Counted from the stretch's first letter, positions 1 to 6,266 are shown. The stretch: 9,522 nt of DNA from Bacteroidota bacterium (GCA_003648575.1 QMPN01000104.1:1-9522), one strand, 5' to 3'. Notes: generated by a model from the letters alone, not told the origin. Numbers and translations: made by a program.

Positions 1-455
1 AAATCCGTCCAGCGCTCATGGCGATCATTGTATTGTTTTAAGGAACCTATATAATTATCATGGTCGAGGCCAAACTTGTCTCCAGCATGCCTGTGGAGGG
101 CGGCCAGTCTGCGACCAAAGTCTTCCCAGAAATTATCAGTTTTTGTGGATGAATCTAGATGCTCAAGGATTATAAAAGAGTATGTCCCCTCATCTCCGGG
201 AAGGATTACCTCCGGCACCCTGATCTCATCAGCTCCGCGAAGCAGTTCCAGTCCCCTGGCTTCCTGCTCAAACATGCCAGGATAAGCCGAGGCACGATTA
301 TATTTCATAAAATAATTCCCGGTATCGGTTTCCAGCCGGAAAGCATTATTGATGGAACCCCCGGAAAGTGGAATTATCTTTTCTATACTGGTTTTACCGC
401 CGGTTTTTTCCGACAACAATGCCGTGATTTCGCTATGCAGTGATTCAGGAAGCAT
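1..455 (-). CDS. fructosamine/ketosamine-3-kinase family protein (N-terminal part, cut by window edge)
   Basis: The family phosphorylates sugar-derived ketosamines on glycated proteins or amines, which then fall apart (protein deglycation); it has the aminoglycoside-phosphotransferase/protein-kinase fold and acts in the cytoplasm. I read 151 codons from ATG 455-453; an in-frame TAA lies four codons upstream, which fixes the start. Visible landmarks are the nucleotide loop SGGSINNAFRL (about residues 31-41), the putative ATP lysine in YFMKYN (K51), the helix EARGLELL with E65, the hinge-like segment FIILEHL (94-100), and the family-typical stretches FWEDFGRRLAALHR and FGLDHDNYIGSL. The catalytic loop lies beyond base 1, so activity cannot be judged. 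The gene is preceded by the 7-bp repeat array and lies downstream of the sigma/membrane protein pair on the same strand. No Shine-Dalgarno is apparent. Family assignment is firm; the natural substrate is unknown. Confidence 0.9.
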   Translation of the reverse strand, partial: MLPESLHSEITALLSEKTGGKTSIEKIIPLSGGSINNAFRLETDTGNYFMKYNRASAYPGMFEQEARGLELLRGADEIRVPEVILPGDEGTYSFIILEHLDSSTKTDNFWEDFGRRLAALHRHAGDKFGLDHDNYIGSLKQYNDRHERWTD

Positions 456-483
456 ACAGGCTTTTTACGAAGATAATGAAAAT

Positions 484-515
484 CACCCGGCACCCGGTAC
501 CTGGTACCCGGTACC
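484..515. repeat. tandem 7-bp repeat array (YACCYGG)
   Basis: Four complete heptamers and part of a fifth stand head to tail: CACCCGG at 484 and 491, TACCTGG at 498, TACCCGG at 505, and TACC at 512. Three copies of the self-complementary hexamer GGTACC (496, 503, 510) therefore recur every 7 bases, so the strand can fold in several registers. The array begins two bases after the stop codon of the membrane protein gene and lies about 30 bases before the kinase start. It could act as a transcript 3' end, or be a dispersed intergenic repeat. A related 7-bp-periodic element occurs at 4431-4506. Confidence 0.75.
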
Positions 516-517
516 TT

Positions 518-952
518 TTATATCAGGTTCATTCCCATTTTCGGCTTGCGGCGCAGCAGTCGGTCTGCTATTACGAGTGCCCCAATGGCCATAACGATGG
601 TGATACTGATAGATGAGAAAGAATATCCTTCGAAGGCCGATACCAGCCCACTACCAATGTATTGTACAAAATGAGTAACCCGGCTACCGTCTATTTCAAT
701 CCCGTTGAATATTCCACCCATGAAAGAAAAATCAACAAAGAATAGGACTCCTACCAGGCAGGCAAAGGCAAAAATGATGCTGGCCCACAACCACCATCCG
801 CTCCACGACCAACGGCTTTCTTTCGCCATGCTTCCTTCTGCCTCCAGTGTGTCCATGACCCTGTCGGCAAATCCAGTCGGGGCTTTTTCAAAGCCATTAT
901 GCCTGAAAAGTTCTTTAAACAGTCCGTCATTATTTTTATCCGCTGTAACCAT
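518..952 (-). CDS. two-helix membrane protein, probable anti-sigma or sigma-regulating partner
   Basis: This is a small inner-membrane protein of 144 residues from the preferred start. The first ~50 residues are soluble and contain FEKAPTGFADRVMDTLEAEG, resembling the 'AP-x-GF-x-x-x-VM' segment I associate with small membrane partners of Bacteroidota ECF sigma factors. One hydrophobic helix lies at about residues 53-77 and a second at about 112-132, followed by a basic tail (RLLRRKPK) that suggests cytoplasmic ends. The gene follows the sigma factor gene directly. Two in-frame ATGs exist, at 958 and 952; the AAGGAGG at 960-966 is only 1 base from the first but 7 bases from the second, so 952 is chosen. 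I see no clear zinc-binding anti-sigma (HxxxCxxC) motif. An anti-sigma role is inferred from position and topology, not shown by a recognised domain. Confidence 0.75.
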   Translation of the reverse strand: MVTADKNNDGLFKELFRHNGFEKAPTGFADRVMDTLEAEGSMAKESRWSWSGWWLWASIIFAFACLVGVLFFVDFSFMGGIFNGIEIDGSRVTHFVQYIGSGLVSAFEGYSFSSISITIVMAIGALVIADRLLRRKPKMGMNLI

Positions 953-958
953 AATCAT

Positions 959-967
959 TCCTCCTTA
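959..967 (-). promoter_or_regulatory. strong Shine-Dalgarno overlapping the sigma-factor stop codon
   Basis: On the minus strand the sequence reads TAAGGAGGA, where TAA is the stop of the sigma gene (967-965) and AAGGAGG is a near-perfect anti-16S match. Spacing to ATG 952 is 7 bases. Most genes in this window lack a clear Shine-Dalgarno, so this one stands out. The layout suggests translational coupling, keeping sigma factor and membrane partner in proportion. Confidence 0.75.
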
Positions 968-1540
968 AGCAACGGTGTTAATGTTTTTGTCTAATAAATT
1001 ATTCATTTCTTTTAACAACTTCTTCCTGATCCTGAACAGCTTTACTTTTACATTGTTCTGGCTCAAGTCTACGATGCCACTGATCTCTTCCAGGTCTTTG
1101 CCATGATAATAATACAGGCTGATGATCAGGCTATCGGTTCGCGGAAGGCTGCTCAAAGCACTTTTTATCAGTGCTGATTGTTCATCTTTCGAGAGTCCCA
1201 TAATCTCCTGCTGTATCTCATCATCGCTGTGGTTTTCAATCATCTCCTCATCCATGGCCAGAAATTCGACTTTCTTTTTCCGTGTATGGCTCACTGCGGT
1301 ATTATACGCAATGCGGTATAGCCAGGTGGAAAACTTTGCTTCAGCCTTAAAGTCAGAAAGCTTATGATAGGCCTTTACAAATACATCCTGGGCCACTTCT
1401 TCTGCTTCCTCAGCCCGCGTAACAATTCTGTGTACGATAGTATACACCAGATCCTGGTGTTTTTCAACCAGGCCGCGATAAGCTGATGCCTCCCCATTCA
1501 AGACCAGCCGGATGTAGTATGGATCATCCCTGAACATCAT
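965..1540 (-). CDS. ECF-type RNA polymerase sigma factor (sigma-70 family)
   Basis: A 191-residue alternative sigma factor that would direct RNA polymerase core to a dedicated promoter set. Region 2 spans about residues 23-90, with the core-binding/-10 motif around AEEAEEVAQDVFVKAYHKLSDF followed by FSTWLYRIAYNTAVSHTRKKK. A polar acidic linker (about 95-125) leads to region 4 at about 126-178, which has LPRTDSLIISLYYYHGKDLEEI and the recognition helix LSQNNVKVKLFRIRKKL. Length and two-domain layout are usual for ECF factors. Translation may start at ATG 1540 or at the adjacent ATG 1537; the difference is one residue. It lies 57 bases downstream of fabH on the same strand, and its stop overlaps the Shine-Dalgarno of the membrane protein gene. 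No convincing phylum-type promoter is visible in the 57-base gap, so cotranscription with fabH is possible. Its regulon cannot be read from this window. Confidence 0.93.
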   Translation of the reverse strand: MMFRDDPYYIRLVLNGEASAYRGLVEKHQDLVYTIVHRIVTRAEEAEEVAQDVFVKAYHKLSDFKAEAKFSTWLYRIAYNTAVSHTRKKKVEFLAMDEEMIENHSDDEIQQEIMGLSKDEQSALIKSALSSLPRTDSLIISLYYYHGKDLEEISGIVDLSQNNVKVKLFRIRKKLLKEMNNLLDKNINTVA

Positions 1541-1564
1541 TTAATAATAAGACGCCTAGAACAG

Positions 1565-1578
1565 CTTGTGGTTACAAG
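1565..1578. repeat. short inverted repeat between fabH and the sigma gene
   Basis: CTTGT (1565-1569) and ACAAG (1574-1578) form 5-bp arms around GGTT. This is the only symmetric element in the fabH-sigma gap. It is not followed by a T run on the minus strand, so it is a poor intrinsic terminator; an operator is possible but unsupported. A stem this short can occur by chance. Confidence 0.3.
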
Positions 1579-1597
1579 ATAAGCAATAAGATCGTAT

Positions 1598-2587
1598 TTA
1601 GTACGCCCACTTCACGTACACCGATCCCCAGGTAAATCCGCCACCGAAGGCAGAGAGGATGATGTTATCGCCTTTTTTAAGCTGATCCTCCCATTCCCAC
1701 AGGCAAAGCGGAATAGTACCGGTAGTGGTATTGCCGTATTTCTGGATGTTGATCATCACCTTGCTCGGGTCAAGGCGCATCCTTCTGGCTGTAGCATCAA
1801 TGATGCGCAGGTTTGCCTGGTGTGGTACCAGCCATGCAATATCATCAGAGGTCAGGTTATTACGTTCCATCATTTCTACAGAAACATCAGCCATCCCTTT
1901 TACGGCAAACTTAAATACAGACTGCCCTTCCTGGTGAACAAAATGCTCTTTATTTGTGACTGTTTCATAGGAGGCTGGTTTTACTGATCCTCCGCCTTTC
2001 TGATACAGGTATTGTCTTCCGGAACCATCGGTATAATGCTGCGAATCCATGATCCCAACATCTTCTGTAGTAGGTTCGAGGAGTACGCCCCCACCGCCAT
2101 CACCAAATAACACACAGGTGGTACGGTCGGTGTAATCAACCATCATTGACATTTTCTCTGCACCTACCACGAGTACTTTTTTATGTGTACCCGTTTCGAT
2201 AAACTTCGAAGCTGTCGTTAAAGCGAAAATGAATCCGGAGCATGCTGCATTCAGATCAAAGCTCCATGCATTTTTTAGCCCACATTTTTCTGACACAATA
2301 TTTGCAGTTGCGGGAAAAGCATAATCAGGTGTTACTGTTGAAATGATCAGCAGATCGATCTCTTCGGGTTTTGTCCCGGTCTTTTCAAGGAGGCCCTTTA
2401 CCACTTCAGCACCAATAACTGATGCTCCCTGGCCTTCACCTTTTAATATATGCCGTTCTTTTATTCCCGACCTGGTGGTGATCCATTCGTCAGAGGTATC
2501 AACCATCTTTTCCAGTTCGGCATTAGTAAGTATGTAATCCGGCACCCATGCGTGGACACCTGTAATTGCTGCTCTAAGTTTACCCAT
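1598..2587 (-). CDS. fabH: beta-ketoacyl-[acyl-carrier-protein] synthase III
   Basis: FabH condenses an acyl-CoA primer (acetyl-CoA or a branched acyl-CoA) with malonyl-ACP to start fatty acid synthesis in the cytoplasm. At 329 residues it has full family length. The thiolase-fold catalytic triad is intact: C116 in LNAACSGF, H256 in [10 protein letters not shown], and N286 in [11 protein letters not shown]. The N-terminal family signatures ([16 protein letters not shown]) and the C-terminal glycine-rich loop ([17 protein letters not shown]) are also present. The ATG at 2587 gives the usual [10 protein letters not shown] beginning. It follows plsX by 23 bases on the same strand, the standard order in many bacteria. 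Branched-chain primer preference is common in Bacteroidota, but I cannot deduce it from this sequence. A second fabH elsewhere in the genome is possible. Confidence 0.97.
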   Translation of the reverse strand: MGKLRAAITGVHAWVPDYILTNAELEKMVDTSDEWITTRSGIKERHILKGEGQGASVIGAEVVKGLLEKTGTKPEEIDLLIISTVTPDYAFPATANIVSEKCGLKNAWSFDLNAACSGFIFALTTASKFIETGTHKKVLVVGAEKMSMMVDYTDRTTCVLFGDGGGGVLLEPTTEDVGIMDSQHYTDGSGRQYLYQKGGGSVKPASYETVTNKEHFVHQEGQSVFKFAVKGMADVSVEMMERNNLTSDDIAWLVPHQANLRIIDATARRMRLDPSKVMINIQKYGNTTTGTIPLCLWEWEDQLKKGDNIILSAFGGGFTWGSVYVKWAY

Positions 2588-2610
2588 AAGGAGTTTTTTG
2601 GGCGGTGAAA

Positions 2611-3558
2611 TTACGAATGTTTTTGAAGCTCACCCTGAATTTTGAGTGAAAGCTTAGCCTCGTGCACATTTTTTGTGAGGAGAATCATGTTCTTTATCGC
2701 AGTATCGTTGGATATCCCGTGTCCGACCATCACCGTAGATTTGATCCCTAAAATGGGCGTACCACCGAAATTTTCATAATTCATACGTTCCACGAAATCA
2801 TCATAAAGTCCCCGCTTTTTCAGCAGGTGATACATGGACTCAAGTTGTTTGAGGACAACATTCCCGGTAAAACCATCACAAACGACTACATCTGCTGTAT
2901 CAAGCAGGATATCGCGGCCTTCCACATTGCCAACAAAGTTGAAATGTTGTGAATCTTTCATCAGCTTATAGGAGGCCTGGGTAAGGAGGTTTCCCTTCTC
3001 TGCTTCTGCACCGATGTTAAGCAAACCAACCCTTGGGTTCTCAACATTATAAACATACCTGGCATAGACTGAACCCAGGATACCAAACTGGTACATCATC
3101 TCCGGTTTAGGATCAGGATTCGTACCTATATCAAGTAAAAATGTGCTACCCCCATTTTCCTTCGGCAATACCACTGCCGTACAGGGTCTGGTAATACCCT
3201 CGATCATTTCCATGCTATACATAGAACCTACCACCATGGCACCGCTGTTCCCGGCACTGGAAAAAGCATCGATCTTTCCTTCTTTCAGGAAGTGAAAACC
3301 GATAGAAATACTGGAATGGGGTTTTTGCGTAAAGGCTTTGATGGGCTGCTCGCTCATTCCTATCATATCAGGAGCATGAACGATAGTAAATTGGTTCGAT
3401 TCGAAGTTTCTTTCCTTTAGTTTGGATTTGATCACTTCTTCATCACCGAACAGGAATATGCGGTCGCTTGAAGAAAGTGACTGCAATGCAAGAATAACAC
3501 CATCAATAGTAGCATCAGGTGCAAAATCGCCTCCCATAATATCTAATCCGATATTCAT
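2611..3558 (-). CDS. plsX: phosphate acyltransferase PlsX (acyl-ACP:phosphate transacylase)
   Basis: PlsX converts acyl-ACP and phosphate to acyl-phosphate, the donor used by PlsY to acylate glycerol-3-phosphate. It is peripheral to the inner membrane. The 315-residue product starts with the hallmark [20 protein letters not shown], and it carries the family segments [11 protein letters not shown] (about 103-113), [27 protein letters not shown] and [14 protein letters not shown], with GHGISN near the C-terminus. Length is slightly below that of enterobacterial PlsX but usual for this phylum in my experience. The gene lies between rpmF (55-base gap holding a small hairpin) and fabH. Function is coupled to its neighbours: fabH starts acyl chains and plsX hands finished chains to phospholipid synthesis. 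Confidence 0.97.
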   Translation of the reverse strand: MNIGLDIMGGDFAPDATIDGVILALQSLSSSDRIFLFGDEEVIKSKLKERNFESNQFTIVHAPDMIGMSEQPIKAFTQKPHSSISIGFHFLKEGKIDAFSSAGNSGAMVVGSMYSMEMIEGITRPCTAVVLPKENGGSTFLLDIGTNPDPKPEMMYQFGILGSVYARYVYNVENPRVGLLNIGAEAEKGNLLTQASYKLMKDSQHFNFVGNVEGRDILLDTADVVVCDGFTGNVVLKQLESMYHLLKKRGLYDDFVERMNYENFGGTPILGIKSTVMVGHGISNDTAIKNMILLTKNVHEAKLSLKIQGELQKHS

Positions 3559-3561
3559 GTT

Positions 3562-3579
3562 TCGTCAATTTTATGACGA
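3562..3579. repeat. small hairpin directly upstream of plsX
   Basis: TCGTCA (3562-3567) and TGACGA (3574-3579) are perfect 6-bp arms around a 6-base A/T loop, ending 3 bases before the plsX start codon on the minus strand. In the mRNA this stem would sit where the ribosome lands. It could tune plsX translation relative to the highly expressed rpmF, mark a processing site, or be coincidental. No T run follows, so it is not an ordinary terminator. Confidence 0.45.
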
Positions 3580-3613
3580 CTATTAAACGTTTTAAGAGTC
3601 AGAATTGTTCAGC

Positions 3614-3799
3614 CTATTCACCTTTTGCCATTACCAGCTTACCTTTATAATACAGGTCGCCGTCAACATAATATGCACGATGGTAAATATGCACGGTCCC
3701 GGTAGTAGGGCAAGTAGCCAGTGTTGGCAGGACGGCCTTATAATGGGTCCTCCTCTTGTCTCTCCTGGTCTTACTGATCTTTCTTTTTGGATGTGCCAT
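3614..3799 (-). CDS. rpmF: 50S ribosomal protein L32 (zinc-less form)
   Basis: A 61-residue basic protein of the large ribosomal subunit. The conserved N-terminus [20 protein letters not shown] is unmistakable. In zinc-binding L32 two CxxC pairs follow; here only one cysteine remains (ATCPTTG, C29), with HIYHRAYY beyond it, so this is the form that does not bind zinc. The Bacteroidota L32 proteins I recall look the same, so the loss is lineage-typical and not a defect. The gene is 18 bases downstream of yceD and upstream of plsX, the classic order. The start is fixed by the conserved N-terminus. Confidence 0.97.
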   Translation of the reverse strand: MAHPKRKISKTRRDKRRTHYKAVLPTLATCPTTGTVHIYHRAYYVDGDLYYKGKLVMAKGE

Positions 3800-3817
3800 T
3801 TGAATTCAAATTTTATG

Positions 3818-4330
3818 TTAATCTATATTATTTTTCAAGTCTTTCAATGCATCCCAGCGCGGGTCTGTATCCGCTTGAGCATGTTGTTCAAGCTTTTCGA
3901 CCACGGTCTGGTCACAAAGGTTTTCCCCCTCGGGGTGTACTCTTTGAATGGGCAGTTTGAGCATGATATATTCATAAATAAAGCTGCTGATGTCGATCTG
4001 CGAATCGGTTTCCGGAATGACCAGGATCTCTTCTGATTCCTCCTCATACTCAAGACCAAATTTAACGATCAGGCGGTCAGCACCTTCAATAGGCATGTTC
4101 AGGGGCGCCAGGCAACGATCACAAGGCAGCTGAACCTCACCGCTTAAGCGGAAATTGAAGATCAGCATGCGTTCCTTCTTTTCCATGCTCACTTCTGCGC
4201 GAATACTTCCCTGCTCTATCTCAGAATATTCAAAGCTCTCAAAGAACGATTTACCTATCTCAAACTCATAGTCATGAACCCCTTCCTTCAATCCCACAAA
4301 TGGGATAACAAATTCCTTCAATACCTTCAT
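3818..4330 (-). CDS. yceD: YceD/DUF177 family protein, probable 23S rRNA accumulation factor
   Basis: The DUF177 family is found beside rpmF in most bacteria, and E. coli and plant members are needed for normal 23S rRNA accumulation. The product is 170 residues from ATG 4330: MKVLKEFVIPFVGLKEGVHDYEFEI begins the domain, the paired cysteines sit in LPCDRC (C70, C73), an acidic stretch follows (EYEEESEEI), and the conserved tail reads DPRWDALKDLK near residues 156-166. A longer in-frame reading to TTG at 4360 is rejected because that codon lies inside the promoter box at 4358-4365 and the added residues do not belong to the domain. First gene of the yceD-rpmF-plsX-fabH operon. Confidence 0.93.
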   Translation of the reverse strand: MKVLKEFVIPFVGLKEGVHDYEFEIGKSFFESFEYSEIEQGSIRAEVSMEKKERMLIFNFRLSGEVQLPCDRCLAPLNMPIEGADRLIVKFGLEYEEESEEILVIPETDSQIDISSFIYEYIMLKLPIQRVHPEGENLCDQTVVEKLEQHAQADTDPRWDALKDLKNNID

Positions 4331-4357
4331 GACCATTCCCTTCAAAATTTCGGGCTG

Positions 4358-4389
4358 CAAAATTAGGAATACTTCCCCATTTTTACAAA
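4358..4389 (-). promoter_or_regulatory. Bacteroidota-type promoter for yceD-rpmF-plsX-fabH
   Basis: On the minus strand the -33 box TTTG (4389-4386) is followed after exactly 20 bases by TAATTTTG (4365-4358), a full match to the phylum consensus TAnnTTTG at -7. Transcription would start near 4352-4354, leaving about 20-25 bases of leader before ATG 4330. No other box of this quality is seen upstream of the four genes. Confidence 0.8.
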
Positions 4390-4430
4390 TAATATCTGTA
4401 AAAGAACGATTTGCGTGGATTTCTAATAAG

Positions 4431-4506
4431 CGGTGCGGGGTACGAGGTCCGGGGGGGCGAGGCCTATTTAGTAAGCCGCGAGCCTCGTCCCTCGAACCGC
4501 GAACCG
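4431..4506. repeat. G/C-rich intergenic dyad built of 7-bp-periodic units
   Basis: The right arm consists of heptamers each starting with CG: CGAGCCT (4479), CGTCCCT (4486), CGAACCG (4493) and CGAACCG (4500), the last two identical. The left arm carries the inverted pattern, with CG steps at 4436, 4443, 4450 and 4458. Bases 4452-4463 pair with 4482-4493 over 12 positions (two G-T pairs) around an 18-base loop. A run of seven G's lies at 4451-4457. It sits between the divergent yceD and proline dehydrogenase genes, outside the yceD promoter. It resembles a REP-type dispersed element. No transposase is nearby. Confidence 0.7.
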
Positions 4507-4533
4507 ACAGCTTTGTTAATTTTTAAACAGTTT

Positions 4534-4566
4534 TTTTCTAAATGTGAAAATTATGTATTTAATTTG
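4534..4566 (+). promoter_or_regulatory. possible weak promoter for the proline dehydrogenase gene
   Basis: TTAATTTG at 4559-4566 differs from the TAnnTTTG consensus at one position, and the base pattern ending in TTTGCAG resembles the yceD promoter. Upstream at the expected distance is only a T run (4531-4537), not TTTG or TTG. Predicted leader length is about 40 bases before ATG 4612. Plausible, but not strong. Confidence 0.4.
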
Positions 4567-4611
4567 CAGTTTCGAATCCTGATTAGTTAACGACTTCAAT
4601 CTTATAGTGCC

Positions 4612-5523
4612 ATGTTCAACAAGCTTATCGCCTCCATGCTTCCCTACTTTCCCAAGAATTTCATCTGGCTTTTCTCGAAGCGCTACATTGCAGGAAAGAC
4701 AATTGAAGATGCCGTCAGGGAATCCCGCAAACTGAATAAAGAAGGAATCATGGTCACCGTTGACCTGCTGGGCGAGTTTATTTCCCAACTCGACCAGGCC
4801 GATGATAATACAAAAGAATACATGGAGATCATTGAGACTTTCGAAAAAGAAAATATCGATGGAAACTATTCGCTGAAGCCTACCATGTTTGGCCTCTTGC
4901 TGGATGAGGAAGTTTGTTACAACAACATCCGTAAGATCATTGCCAAGGCTGCTGAATACGGCAACTTTGTAAGAGTGGATATGGAAGATTCACAGTGCGT
5001 TGATAAGGAAATAAAACTTTTCAGGCAACTGAAAGAAGAGTTTCCGACAAACACAGGGCTTGTATTTCAGTCTTACCTGAAACGTACACTTGATGATATC
5101 AAAGGCCTGGAAGACCTGAACTCAGCTTCGAATCCTGTAAATTACAGGTTATGCAAGGGTATTTATGTAGAAGCTGCAGAGATCGCATACAAGAAATACG
5201 ACAAGATCAACGAGCATTTCCTCACCGACCTCGAATACATGTTTGAGAACAAAATGTACCCCGGCATAGCCACTCACGATAAGCCACTGGTAAATGGTGC
5301 TTACGAGCTCATCGAAAAACACAATGTCTCCAAGGAGATGTATGAGTTTCAGATGCTTTATGGGGTTACCCCTGAACTTCGCAGGTCCATTGTGAAAAAA
5401 GGCCACCGTATGCGTGTATATGTTCCTTATGGCTCCCAATGGTTTGCTTACTCAACCAGGCGCCTGAAGGAAAATCCCAAAATGGCCAGCCTGATCATCA
5501 AAGCATTGTTCCGCAGGGGATAA
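4612..5523 (+). CDS. proline dehydrogenase (stand-alone, FAD-dependent)
   Basis: This enzyme oxidises proline to delta-1-pyrroline-5-carboxylate with FAD and passes electrons to the quinone pool, so it is expected at the membrane surface. The 303-residue product covers one TIM-barrel domain without the P5C dehydrogenase half found in PutA. Landmarks are LKPT (K89), VRVDMED (D123), the FQSYLKRT strand (Q153), YRLCKG (R179-G183), ATHD (220-223), FQMLYG (246-251) and the C-terminal HRMRVYVPYGSQWFAYSTRRLKE, with R283, R284 and E287 in the position of the carboxylate-binding RRxxE motif. All appear intact. It diverges from the yceD operon. No P5C dehydrogenase or proline permease gene lies in the window, so the second catabolic step must be encoded elsewhere. 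No convincing Shine-Dalgarno precedes the ATG. Confidence 0.94.
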   Translation: MFNKLIASMLPYFPKNFIWLFSKRYIAGKTIEDAVRESRKLNKEGIMVTVDLLGEFISQLDQADDNTKEYMEIIETFEKENIDGNYSLKPTMFGLLLDEEVCYNNIRKIIAKAAEYGNFVRVDMEDSQCVDKEIKLFRQLKEEFPTNTGLVFQSYLKRTLDDIKGLEDLNSASNPVNYRLCKGIYVEAAEIAYKKYDKINEHFLTDLEYMFENKMYPGIATHDKPLVNGAYELIEKHNVSKEMYEFQMLYGVTPELRRSIVKKGHRMRVYVPYGSQWFAYSTRRLKENPKMASLIIKALFRRG

Positions 5524-5581
5524 TATTTAGCTGTTTCTTATTTATGAATGTGCCTTTCTTCCTGATAAGGTTCGACCAATT

Positions 5582-5601
5582 GTAAATGTTCTTACATTTA
5601 C
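5582..5601. repeat. perfect inverted repeat upstream of lpoB
   Basis: GTAAATGT (5582-5589) and ACATTTAC (5594-5601) are perfect 8-bp arms around TCTT. It lies 58 bases after the proline dehydrogenase stop and 38 bases before the lpoB ATG. It is A/T-rich and not followed by a T run, so it fits a dimeric repressor/activator operator better than an intrinsic terminator. A near-promoter match (TACATTTA, 5593-5600) falls inside the right arm, which would let a bound protein block transcription. That link is inference. Confidence 0.5.
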
Positions 5602-5639
5602 CATGATCTTATATATGAACCTAATCAAAGTCAAAATTT

Positions 5640-6233
5640 ATGAAAAGATTGTTAGCCATTGCAACTCTGGCCATCCTGATAGTGGTAGCCGGTGCCTGCA
5701 GTTCACAAAAGAAAGTCACACGCGTTTCACCCGATGAGCAAATCGATCTGAGCGGAAGATGGAATGACACAGATTCCCGTCTCACGGCGGAAGCCATGAT
5801 CAACCAATCGCTTACCGAAGCCTGGTTGTTCAACTTCATGGAAACCCACGGTGGAAACAAGCCCGTAGTGATCTGTGGTTTTGTTCAGAATAAAAGCCAC
5901 GAGCATATCGATGGGGAAATGTTTATCAAAGACCTGGAGCGGGCCTATATCAACTCGCAGAAAGTACGCATCGTTCAGGGGGGCGAGAAACGTGATGAGG
6001 TCAGGACAGAAAGAACAGATCAGCAGAATTATTCTACAGCCGCTACAATGAAATCATGGGGCAGGGAAGTTGGTGCCGATTATATGTTACAGGGAAGCAT
6101 CAACTCCATCGTAGATACCGAAGGTAGGGAAACAGTGAACTTCTACCAGATAAACCTGGAACTGACCGATATCGAAACAAATGAAATCGTCTGGATCGGG
6201 GATAAGAAAATTAAAAAGTACATCCAAAACTAA
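5640..6233 (+). CDS. lpoB: LpoB-like penicillin-binding-protein activator lipoprotein
   Basis: In E. coli, LpoB is an outer-membrane lipoprotein that crosses the periplasm to stimulate the peptidoglycan synthase PBP1b; this is a family homologue of 197 residues. A lipoprotein signal (MKRLLAIATLAILIVVAGAC) puts the lipidated cysteine at C20, though alanine rather than leucine stands at -3. The residues after it (SSQKK) lack the acidic surface-export signal of Bacteroidota, so it should face the periplasm. Family motifs: DLSGRWNDTDSRLTAE (37-51), PVVICGFVQNKSHEHI (75-90), MKSWGREVGADYMLQGSI (137-154) and the C-terminal LELTDIETNEIVWIGDKKIKK. It heads a two-gene unit with the COG3014-like lipoprotein gene, as in several other bacterial groups. 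Family call is firm; whether a PBP1b-type partner exists here is not visible. Confidence 0.88.
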   Translation: MKRLLAIATLAILIVVAGACSSQKKVTRVSPDEQIDLSGRWNDTDSRLTAEAMINQSLTEAWLFNFMETHGGNKPVVICGFVQNKSHEHIDGEMFIKDLERAYINSQKVRIVQGGEKRDEVRTERTDQQNYSTAATMKSWGREVGADYMLQGSINSIVDTEGRETVNFYQINLELTDIETNEIVWIGDKKIKKYIQN

Positions 6234-6250
6234 GTATTGTTATACAATAC
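6234..6250 (+). repeat. intercistronic hairpin right after the lpoB stop codon
   Basis: GTATTGT (6234-6240) and ACAATAC (6244-6250) form 7 perfect base pairs around TAT. It starts at the base after the TAA stop. The stem is A/T-rich and no T run follows, so full termination is unlikely; mRNA stabilisation, processing or partial attenuation between the two lipoprotein genes is more plausible. Confidence 0.5.
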
Positions 6251-6252
6251 AC

Positions 6253-6266
6253 TAAGCTTTCGCTTA
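6253..6266 (+). repeat. second small hairpin overlapping the next start codon
   Basis: TAAGC (6253-6257) and GCTTA (6262-6266) pair around TTTC; the last A is the first base of the downstream ATG. Folded, this would place the start codon at the edge of a stem and could slow initiation. The stem is only 5 bp, so chance is possible. Confidence 0.35.

Noticed and set aside
468..499. Promoter for the fructosamine kinase (TATCTTCG at 468-475, minus strand)
   Set aside because: The -7 box has one mismatch and no TTG/TTTG lies at the right distance; the repeat array occupies that position.
484..515. CRISPR-like array
   Set aside because: The unit is 7 bases with no spacers; it is a simple tandem repeat.
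705..1367. Open frames on the plus strand across the membrane protein and sigma genes
   Set aside because: They are antisense to clear coding sequence, and their products are rich in serine and other residues typical of antisense reading.
3614..3799. L32 lacking the zinc cysteines as a damaged gene
   Set aside because: The zinc-less form is usual in Bacteroidota as I know them, and the rest of the protein is intact.
4361..4388. Possible extension of yceD upstream to TTG 4360 or beyond
   Set aside because: TTG 4360 is part of the promoter box at 4358-4365, and the extra ten residues do not resemble the DUF177 start, so ATG 4330 is used.
4437..4462. G-quadruplex from the G-rich left arm
   Set aside because: Two of the four G tracts are only two bases long, so at best a weak two-layer structure; the inverted-repeat explanation covers more of the sequence.
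4516..4788. Open frame of 90 codons on the minus strand overlapping the proline dehydrogenase start
   Set aside because: It overlaps well-supported coding sequence and its product resembles no family I know; it is a mirror of the real gene.
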